From: Gemmobacter fulvus
GTDB taxonomy: Bacteria > Pseudomonadota > Alphaproteobacteria > Rhodobacterales > Rhodobacteraceae
Assembly (NCBI RefSeq): GCF_018798885.1
Contig: NZ_CP076361.1
Coordinates: forward strand, 2,447,501 to 2,511,500
Direction: 5' to 3'
DNA: 64,000 nucleotides
The translations under genes were made by a program, and so were the position numbers. Each line of letters begins with the position of its first letter. Position 1 is the stretch's first letter. Positions 58,105-64,000 of this stretch are shown here, piece by piece. The notes below the pieces were generated by a model. That model was not told the origin of the DNA, ran no database searches, and saw only the letters and a program-made list of their open reading frames with translations.

Positions 58105-58721
58105 AACTTGATGTGATCAAGCTGGACGGCGGCAAAGCCGGTTCCATCGATCTGGACGAAGCGCTGTTCGGCCTCGAGCCGCGCGCCGACATCCTGCACC
58201 GCGTCGTGCGCTGGCAGCGGGCCCGTGCCCAGGCTGGCACCCACTCGACGCTGACCCGCGCCGAAGTGTCCTACTCGACCAAGAAGATCTATCGCCAGAA
58301 GGGCACCGGCGGCGCACGCCACGGGTCCAAGAAGGCGCCGATCTTCCGTCACGGTGGTGTCGTCAAGGGCCCGACCCCGCGCAGCCACGCGCATGACCTG
58401 CCCAAGAAGTTCCGGGCTCTGGGTCTGCGTCACGCGCTGTCGGCCAAGGCCGCTGCGGGCGAGCTGATCATCCTGGACGCGGCCACCATGGCCGATGCCA
58501 AGACCTCTTCGCTGGTGAAAGCCGCGAAGGAGCTGGGCTGGAAGCGCGTCCTGATCATCGACGGTGCTGAAGTGAACGAAAACTTCGCTCTGGCCGCACG
58601 CAACATCGAAGGTATTGATGTGCTGCCGTCGATGGGGGCAAACGTCTATGATATCCTGAAGCGGGATCAGCTCGTGATCACCAAAGCAGGTATCGAAGCT
58701 CTGGAGGCGCGTCTGAAATGA
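58101..58721 (+). CDS. rplD: 50S ribosomal protein L4
   Basis: A 206-residue protein with the exit-tunnel loop [19 protein letters not shown]. It overlaps rplC by ATGA. In E. coli L4 autoregulates the S10 operon. Confidence 0.97.
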   Translation: MKLDVIKLDGGKAGSIDLDEALFGLEPRADILHRVVRWQRARAQAGTHSTLTRAEVSYSTKKIYRQKGTGGARHGSKKAPIFRHGGVVKGPTPRSHAHDLPKKFRALGLRHALSAKAAAGELIILDAATMADAKTSSLVKAAKELGWKRVLIIDGAEVNENFALAARNIEGIDVLPSMGANVYDILKRDQLVITKAGIEALEARLK

Positions 58722-59014
58722 GCGTGAAACCCGAACATTTCGACCTGATCAAGAAGCCGATCATCACCGAAAAGGCCACCCTGGCAGGCGAGTCCAATGC
58801 CGTGGTGTTCCAGGTGGCGATGGACGCGACCAAACCGCAGATCAAGGAAGCTGTTGAAGCTGTCTTTGGCGTGAAGGTGAAGGCGGTCAACACCACCATC
58901 ACCAAAGGCAAGGTCAAGAAGTTCCGCGGCCGGATCGGCGAGCGGAGCGACAAGAAAAAGGCATATGTGACCCTCGAGGAGGGGAACTCTATCGACGTGG
59001 CCACCGGCCTCTGA
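58718..59014 (+). CDS. rplW: 50S ribosomal protein L23
   Basis: A 98-residue protein at the exit-tunnel rim, docking trigger factor and [14 protein letters not shown] at the N-terminus and [18 protein letters not shown] are typical. It overlaps rplD by ATGA and is followed by a strong terminator. Confidence 0.97.
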   Translation: MSVKPEHFDLIKKPIITEKATLAGESNAVVFQVAMDATKPQIKEAVEAVFGVKVKAVNTTITKGKVKKFRGRIGERSDKKKAYVTLEEGNSIDVATGL

Positions 59015-59031
59015 TAGAAGCCCACGAATCT

Positions 59032-59066
59032 CGCGGCCCCGGCATTTCCGGGGCCGCGGATTTTTT
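59032..59066 (+). terminator. Strong intrinsic terminator inside the S10 run, after rplW
   Basis: CGCGGCCCCGG and CCGGGGCCGCG form a perfect 11-bp stem with a CATTT loop, followed by GA and T6. It lies in the 207-nt gap before rplB, where most bacteria read straight through. Confidence 0.9.
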
Positions 59067-59221
59067 GCGAAAGCAGGTTTTGCACGGCTGGCAACAGACA
59101 GGCGCAACCTGTGACGAAGTGTAGTCGGGGATCTTCGGAGCCCTTCAACCGCGAGACGACGACCCGAAGCTGGTTCCAGTGAACAGGGGCGTCATTCGCA
59201 AGCTAACGGAAGACAGAAAGC

Positions 59222-60058
59222 ATGGCACTCAAGTCGTATAAACCGACGACGCCTGGCCAGCGTGGGCTGGTTCTGATCGACCGTTCGGAGCTGTGGAAAG
59301 GCCGTCCGGTCAAATCCCTTACTGAGGGTTTGACCAAGACGGGTGGCCGCAACAACACCGGACGCGTCACGATGTGGCACAAAGGCGGCGGCGCGAAGCG
59401 CCTGTACCGCGTTGTGGACTTCAAACGTCGCAAATTCGATATGGCGGCAGTCGTTGAACGGATCGAATACGATCCGAACCGCACCGCCTTCATCGCGCTG
59501 GTCAAGTATGAGGATGGCGAACTTGCCTATATCCTCGCGCCCCAGCGTCTCGCCGTGGGTGACTCCGTCATCGCCGGTGCCAAGACCGACGTGAAACCGG
59601 GCAACGCAATGCCGTTCTCCGGCATGCCGATCGGTACCATCGTTCACAACGTCGAGCTGAAGCCCGGCAAGGGCGGCCAGCTGGCCCGCGCTGCTGGCAC
59701 CTATGCCCAGTTCGTTGGTCGTGATGGTGGCTACGCCCAGATCCGCCTGTCCTCGGGCGAACTGCGTATGGTCCGTCAGGAATGCATGGCCACCGTTGGT
59801 GCCGTGTCGAACCCCGACAACTCCAACCAGAACTTCGGTAAAGCCGGTCGTATGCGCCACAAGGGCGTGCGCCCGACCGTTCGCGGTGTTGCGATGAACC
59901 CGATCGACCACCCGCATGGTGGTGGTGAGGGCCGGACCTCTGGTGGCCGTCACCCGGTTACGCCGTGGGGCAAGGGCACCAAGGGCAACAAGACCCGTAA
60001 GAACAAGCAGACCGACAAGTACATTGTCCGGTCGCGCAATGCGAAGAAGGGGCGTTAA
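59222..60058 (+). CDS. rplB: 50S ribosomal protein L2
   Basis: A 278-residue protein near the peptidyl transferase centre; the signature [16 protein letters not shown] holds the conserved His. It follows a 207-nt gap containing an intrinsic terminator; no clear promoter could be picked in that gap. Confidence 0.98.
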   Translation: MALKSYKPTTPGQRGLVLIDRSELWKGRPVKSLTEGLTKTGGRNNTGRVTMWHKGGGAKRLYRVVDFKRRKFDMAAVVERIEYDPNRTAFIALVKYEDGELAYILAPQRLAVGDSVIAGAKTDVKPGNAMPFSGMPIGTIVHNVELKPGKGGQLARAAGTYAQFVGRDGGYAQIRLSSGELRMVRQECMATVGAVSNPDNSNQNFGKAGRMRHKGVRPTVRGVAMNPIDHPHGGGEGRTSGGRHPVTPWGKGTKGNKTRKNKQTDKYIVRSRNAKKGR

Positions 60059-60061
60059 TCC

Positions 60062-60340
60062 ATGTCGCGTTCTGTTTGGAAAGGCCCCTTTGTCGACGCT
60101 TATGTGCTGAAGAAAGCCGAAAAAGCGCGCGACTCGGGCAAGAGCGAAGTGATCAAGATCTGGTCGCGCCGTTCCACCATCCTGCCGCAATTCGTCGGGC
60201 TGACCTTTGCCGTCTATAACGGCAAAAAGCACATCCCGGTTGCGGTGTCCGAAGAAATGATCGGCCAGAAGTTCGGTGAGTATTCGCCGACCCGGACCTA
60301 CTACGGTCACGCCGCCGATAAAAAAGCCAAGAGGAAGTAA
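60062..60340 (+). CDS. rpsS: 30S ribosomal protein S19
   Basis: A 92-residue protein of the small-subunit head. [14 protein letters not shown] and the [19 protein letters not shown] block are typical. It starts 3 nt after rplB. Confidence 0.98.
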   Translation: MSRSVWKGPFVDAYVLKKAEKARDSGKSEVIKIWSRRSTILPQFVGLTFAVYNGKKHIPVAVSEEMIGQKFGEYSPTRTYYGHAADKKAKRK

Positions 60341-60345
60341 TCGCC

Positions 60346-60726
60346 ATGGGTAAGGAAAAGAATCCGCGCCGCGTGGCGGAGAATGAGGCACTGGCCAAGG
60401 CCAAGATGCTTCGCACCTCGCCGCAGAAGCTCAACCTTGTCGCTGGTCTGATCCGTGGCAAGAAGGTGGACAAGGCCATTGCCGATCTCACCTTCTCCAA
60501 GAAGCGGATCGCCAATGACGTGCTGAAGTGCCTGCAGTCGGCCATTGCCAATGCTGAAAACAACCACGGCCTCGACGTTGACGAGCTGGTGGTTGCAGAA
60601 GCGTACTGCGGCAAGAACCTGGTGATGAAACGGGGCCGTCCGCGCGCACGCGGCCGGTTCGGCAAGATCATGAAGCCGTTCTCGGAAATCACCATCAAGG
60701 TGCGTCAGAAAGGGGAGACTGCGTAA
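60346..60726 (+). CDS. rplV: 50S ribosomal protein L22
   Basis: A 126-residue exit-tunnel protein; [19 protein letters not shown] and the beta-hairpin region ([14 protein letters not shown]) are present. The stop shares one base with the rpsC start (TAATG). Confidence 0.97.
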   Translation: MGKEKNPRRVAENEALAKAKMLRTSPQKLNLVAGLIRGKKVDKAIADLTFSKKRIANDVLKCLQSAIANAENNHGLDVDELVVAEAYCGKNLVMKRGRPRARGRFGKIMKPFSEITIKVRQKGETA

Positions 60727-61442
60727 TGGGTCAGAAGGTTAACCCTATCGGGATGCGCCTCCAGGTCAACCGCACCTGGGACAGCCGTTGGTTCGCCGAT
60801 TCGAAAGACTACGGCAACCTGCTGCTTGAAGACCTCAAGATGCGCGAGTTCATCCACGAGGAATGCAAGCAGGCCGGCGTGTCGCGTGTCATCATCGAGC
60901 GTCCGCACAAGAAGTGCCGTGTGACCATTCACACTGCACGTCCGGGTGTGATCATCGGCAAGAAAGGTGCAGACATCGAAGGTCTGCGCAAGAAGCTGAT
61001 GGCTTTCACCAAGTCGGAACTGCACCTGAACATCGTCGAAGTCCGCAAGCCGGAAGTCGACGCCCAGCTGGTGGCCGAATCGATCGCCCAGCAGATGGAA
61101 CGCCGCGTCTCCTTCCGTCGCGCCATGAAGCGCGGCGTGCAGAACGCGATGCGCATCGGCGCCCTCGGCATCCGCGTGAACGTTGCGGGTCGTCTGGGTG
61201 GTGCGGAAATCGCGCGTACCGAATGGTACCGTGAAGGCCGCGTGCCGCTGCACACGCTGCGTGCCGACATCGACTATGCCCTGTCCGAAGCCATGACCCC
61301 CTATGGGATCATCGGTGTGAAGGTCTGGATCTTCAAAGGCGAAATCCTTGAGCATGATCCGCAGGCGCATGATCGTCGTCTTGCTGAGGCTCAGGAAGGC
61401 GCTGCACCGCGCGCCCCGCGTCGCGACCGCGAACGCGCCTAA
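60726..61442 (+). CDS. rpsC: 30S ribosomal protein S3
   Basis: A 238-residue protein at the mRNA entry. [12 protein letters not shown], the KH-domain [18 protein letters not shown] and [17 protein letters not shown] are conserved; the C-terminal tail is Arg/Ala-rich. Confidence 0.98.
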   Translation: MGQKVNPIGMRLQVNRTWDSRWFADSKDYGNLLLEDLKMREFIHEECKQAGVSRVIIERPHKKCRVTIHTARPGVIIGKKGADIEGLRKKLMAFTKSELHLNIVEVRKPEVDAQLVAESIAQQMERRVSFRRAMKRGVQNAMRIGALGIRVNVAGRLGGAEIARTEWYREGRVPLHTLRADIDYALSEAMTPYGIIGVKVWIFKGEILEHDPQAHDRRLAEAQEGAAPRAPRRDRERA

Positions 61443-61454
61443 GGGAGAGAGAAG

Positions 61455-61868
61455 ATGCTGCAACCGAAACGGACCAAGTTCCGCAAACAGCACAAAGGCC
61501 GGATTCACGGCGAAGCCAAAGGCGGCTTCAACCTGAACTTCGGGACCTTTGGTCTGAAAGCGACCGAGCCGGAGCGCGTGACTGCGCGCCAGATCGAAGC
61601 TGCTCGTCGTGCCATCACCCGTCACATGAAACGTCAGGGCCGCGTTTGGATTCGCGTATTCCCGGATGTTCCGGTGTCGTCCAAGCCCACCGAAGTTCGG
61701 ATGGGTAAAGGCAAGGGTTCCGTTGATTACTGGGCGGCCAAGGTGAAACCGGGCCGGATCATGTTTGAAATCGACGGCGTGGCCGAAACCATCGCGCGTG
61801 AGGCCCTGCGCCTTGGCGCCATGAAACTGCCGGTCACCACCCGCGTCGTTCAGCGCGAAGACTGGTAA
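61455..61868 (+). CDS. rplP: 50S ribosomal protein L16
   Basis: A 137-residue protein lining the A site. [16 protein letters not shown] and [19 protein letters not shown] are signatures. A terminator follows within 34 nt. Confidence 0.98.
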   Translation: MLQPKRTKFRKQHKGRIHGEAKGGFNLNFGTFGLKATEPERVTARQIEAARRAITRHMKRQGRVWIRVFPDVPVSSKPTEVRMGKGKGSVDYWAAKVKPGRIMFEIDGVAETIAREALRLGAMKLPVTTRVVQREDW

Positions 61869-61901
61869 GGTTTGGCCGGGGGCAACCCCGGCCTGACGAT
61901 C

Positions 61902-61931
61902 AAGGCCCCGCCAGTGATGGCGGGGCCTTTT
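61902..61931 (+). terminator. Strong intrinsic terminator after rplP
   Basis: AAGGCCCCGCCA and TGGCGGGGCCTT form a perfect 12-bp stem with a GTGA loop, followed by TT. A smaller hairpin GGCCGGGG-GCAA-CCCCGGCC precedes it. The 240-nt gap to rpmC holds no gene; a weak TTGCCC (61962-61967) / TAGTGG pair is the best promoter guess. Confidence 0.87.
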
Positions 61932-62108
61932 GCTTGGGGGCAGGGGGGGGCAAAGTTTCCCTTGCCCTGTTGGGTGCCTTCCTGTAGTGGAACGCATCCT
62001 ACGGATTCCGGGCGACCGGGATTCGCTGGTTTGTCATTGATCCACCAGAACACAGGTCACCCTGCGTTACGGCAGGGGCCCTCTGGTGATTGAAAAAGGA
62101 AAAGGCGC

Positions 62109-62312
62109 ATGACCGCCACGGAACTGAAGGCCAAGACGCCGGAACAGCTGCGCGAGCAGCTGCTGGCGCTGAAAAAAGAAGCGTTCAACCTGCGCTTCCA
62201 GCAAGCGACCGGCCAGCTTGAGAACACCGCCCGCATGCGCGCTGTCCGTCGTGACGCGGCCCGTGTGAAGACGGTCCTGAACCAAAAAGCCGCTGAAGCG
62301 GCGGCGAACTGA
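62109..62312 (+). CDS. rpmC: 50S ribosomal protein L29
   Basis: A 67-residue two-helix protein; [22 protein letters not shown] is typical (part shown: [16 protein letters not shown]). It opens the third segment of the S10/spc run, after the terminator at 61902. Confidence 0.97.
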   Translation: MTATELKAKTPEQLREQLLALKKEAFNLRFQQATGQLENTARMRAVRRDAARVKTVLNQKAAEAAAN

Positions 62313-62323
62313 GGAGCACGCAC

Positions 62324-62557
62324 ATGCCCAAACGCATCCTGCAAGGCACCGTGACGAGCGACAAGAACGAGCAGACCATCACGGTTCTGGTCGAGCGCCG
62401 CTTCAAGCACCCGCTGCTGCAAAAGACCGTCCGTAAGTCGAAGAAATATCGCGCTCACGATGCGGAAAACAAGTTCAAGATTGGTGACACTGTTCGCATC
62501 GAAGAGTGCGCGCCGATCTCGAAGACCAAACGTTGGACGGTGGTAGTCGAGGCATAA
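62324..62557 (+). CDS. rpsQ: 30S ribosomal protein S17
   Basis: A 77-residue OB-fold protein; [18 protein letters not shown] and the [13 protein letters not shown] signature are intact. Confidence 0.97.
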   Translation: MPKRILQGTVTSDKNEQTITVLVERRFKHPLLQKTVRKSKKYRAHDAENKFKIGDTVRIEECAPISKTKRWTVVVEA

Positions 62558-62636
62558 GCTTCGACCCATCGTTCAGCCTTGAACGAAACCCTGGGACCCT
62601 CTCGGATTAGGGGGCCCAAAGGTCGGGAGAAACCAA

Positions 62637-63005
62637 ATGATCCAGATGCAGACCAATCTGGATGTTGCTGATAACTCTGGCGCTCGCCGAGTTCAGTGCA
62701 TCAAGGTTCTGGGTGGTTCCCATCGGCGCTATGCAAGCGTCGGCGACATCATTGTGGTGTCGGTGAAGGAAGCCATTCCGCGCGGTCGCGTGAAAAAAGG
62801 CGACGTCCGTAAGGCCGTTGTCGTGCGCACCGCAAAAGAAGTTCGCCGTGAAGACGGCACCTCGATCCGCTTTGACCGTAACGCTGCCGTCATCCTGAAC
62901 AATCAGGGCGAGCCGGTTGGCACCCGTATCTTCGGGCCGGTCGTGCGTGAGCTGCGTGCGAAGAACTTCATGAAGATCATCTCGCTGGCGCCGGAGGTGC
63001 TCTGA
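62637..63005 (+). CDS. rplN: 50S ribosomal protein L14
   Basis: A 122-residue protein; [18 protein letters not shown] and [20 protein letters not shown] mark it. An 79-nt leader with a partial GC-rich hairpin separates it from rpsQ. Confidence 0.98.
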   Translation: MIQMQTNLDVADNSGARRVQCIKVLGGSHRRYASVGDIIVVSVKEAIPRGRVKKGDVRKAVVVRTAKEVRREDGTSIRFDRNAAVILNNQGEPVGTRIFGPVVRELRAKNFMKIISLAPEVL

Positions 63006-63310
63006 TGGCTGCGAAGCTTAAAAAGGGCGACAAGGTCGTCGTGCTGACGGGCAAGGACAAGGGCAAGCAGGGCGAAATCGCCTCGGTGAACCCCTCGGTC
63101 AACAAGGCCGTCGTGGAAGGCGTCAACATCGCCATCCGTCACACCAAGCAATCTGCCGCGTCGCAGGGTGGCCGTATCGCAAAAGCGATGCCGATCGACC
63201 TGTCGAACCTGGCGATCGTTGACAAGAATGGCAAACCGACCCGCGTTGGCTTCCGCATGGAAGGCGACAAGAAGGTTCGCTTCGCCAAGACCACGGGGGA
63301 CGTGATCTGA
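63005..63310 (+). CDS. rplX: 50S ribosomal protein L24
   Basis: A 101-residue assembly initiator; the KOW motif is [19 protein letters not shown]. It overlaps rplN by one base (TGATG). Confidence 0.97.
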   Translation: MAAKLKKGDKVVVLTGKDKGKQGEIASVNPSVNKAVVEGVNIAIRHTKQSAASQGGRIAKAMPIDLSNLAIVDKNGKPTRVGFRMEGDKKVRFAKTTGDVI

Positions 63311-63870
63311 TGCTTGACGCTGCCACCTATACCCCGCGTCTGAAGGCCGAATTCAAGGCCCGCATCCGTGCGGCGCTGAAAGAAGAATTCGCCTACAAGA
63401 ACGACATGCAGATCCCGCGTCTGGACAAGATTGTCCTGAACATGGGCGTCGGCGAAGCTGTGAAAGACACCAAGAAGGTGAAAGCCGCAGCCGAGCAGAT
63501 GACCGCCATTGCCGGCCAGAAAGCTGTCATCACCCATGCCAAGAAGTCGATCGCCGGCTTCCGTGTGCGGGAAGAGATGCCTCTGGGCTGCAAGGTCACC
63601 CTGCGTGGCGACCGTATGTATGAATTCCTCGACCGTCTGATCAACATCGCTCTGCCCCGCGTCCGCGACTTCCGCGGCGTGAACGGCAAATCGTTTGACG
63701 GCCGCGGCAACTACGCGATGGGCCTCAAAGAGCAGATCGTGTTCCCCGAGATCGACTTCGATAAGATCGACGACGTTCTGGGCATGGACATCATCATCTG
63801 CACCACTGCGAAGACCGACGCGGAAGCGAAGTCGCTGCTGAAGCACTTCAACATGCCGTTCACCAGCTGA
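63310..63870 (+). CDS. rplE: 50S ribosomal protein L5
   Basis: A 186-residue protein that binds 5S r[19 protein letters not shown] and [16 protein letters not shown] are signatures. It overlaps rplX by one base. Confidence 0.98.
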   Translation: MLDAATYTPRLKAEFKARIRAALKEEFAYKNDMQIPRLDKIVLNMGVGEAVKDTKKVKAAAEQMTAIAGQKAVITHAKKSIAGFRVREEMPLGCKVTLRGDRMYEFLDRLINIALPRVRDFRGVNGKSFDGRGNYAMGLKEQIVFPEIDFDKIDDVLGMDIIICTTAKTDAEAKSLLKHFNMPFTS

Positions 63871-63889
63871 TCGCGCGAGGAAAGACATT

Positions 63890-64000
63890 ATGGCTAAAAA
63901 ATCCATGATCGAACGCGAGAAGAAGCGTCAGCACCTGGTGGACGTCTACGCCGCCAAGCGCGCTGCTCTCAAAGAGATCATCAAGAACCAGGACCTGCCG
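63890..64000 (+). CDS. rpsN: 30S ribosomal protein S14 (3' end outside window)
   Basis: The first 37 residues, [17 protein letters not shown] and following, are typical of the long, zinc-free S14 of proteobacteria. GAGGAAAG precedes the ATG. The remaining roughly 64 residues lie beyond position 64000. Confidence 0.94.
   Translation, partial: MAKKSMIEREKKRQHLVDVYAAKRAALKEIIKNQDLP

Overview
The window is GC-rich chromosomal DNA from an alphaproteobacterium, most likely a member of the Rhodobacteraceae (Rhodobacterales). The evidence is the near-textbook Rhodobacter-type L-malyl-CoA/beta-methylmalyl-CoA lyase, phaA-phaB, ETF-ubiquinone oxidoreductase, the argH/lysA/TIGR02302 block, ftsE-ftsX-plsC, and an exosortase of the VPEID-CTERM class known from Rhodobacterales. 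I see no insertion sequence, prophage, CRISPR array or rRNA gene.

Layout. Positions 1-8.3 kb: rpmI (cut by the window edge), a small membrane protein, pyruvate kinase, N-formylglutamate amidohydrolase, an acidic unknown protein, D-amino-acid transaminase, mcl1, accA and an RTX-type secreted protein; a candidate small RNA lies between mcl1 and accA. 8.3-19.8 kb: plsC-ftsX-ftsE, a zinc-ribbon protein, a TIGR02302 membrane protein, the lysA - DUF2834 - two small lipoproteins - argH run, tlpA, tag and an EAL protein. 19.9-33.6 kb: phaA and phaB (each followed by a strong terminator), a DMT exporter, DUF465, a tRNA methyltransferase-like gene, DUF2007, a polyprenyl diphosphate synthase, ispE, a TPR protein, ETF-QO, greA, a membrane protein, a cytochrome P450 and a lipoprotein. 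33.6-47.4 kb: tuf copy 1, tRNA-Trp, secE, nusG, rplKA, rplJL, rpoBC. 47.5-52.1 kb: an accessory block with two putative rhamnosyltransferases, a DMT permease, an exosortase E fused to a CPBP-type protease, and its probable sole substrate, a VPEID-CTERM protein. 52.6 kb to the end: rpsL-rpsG-fusA-tuf copy 2, then the S10/spc ribosomal genes from rpsJ into rpsN.

How the genes work together. mcl1, phaA and phaB serve acetyl-CoA handling: PHB synthesis and the ethylmalonyl-CoA pathway, whose first two steps are thiolase and acetoacetyl-CoA reductase and whose late cleavage is by malyl-CoA lyase; accA, pyk and ETF-QO add lipid and central carbon flow. The translation/transcription supercluster shows several regulatory features in its gaps: a terminator-like attenuator before nusG, an L10-type leader, a hairpin between rplL and rpoB, and two full intrinsic terminators inside the S10/spc run, implying that it is divided into more transcription units than in E. 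coli. The two tuf genes are the same in all compared sequence up to the last codon. The most distinctive system is the exosortase E/VPEID pair with flanking glycosyltransferases, placed between rpoC and rpsL.
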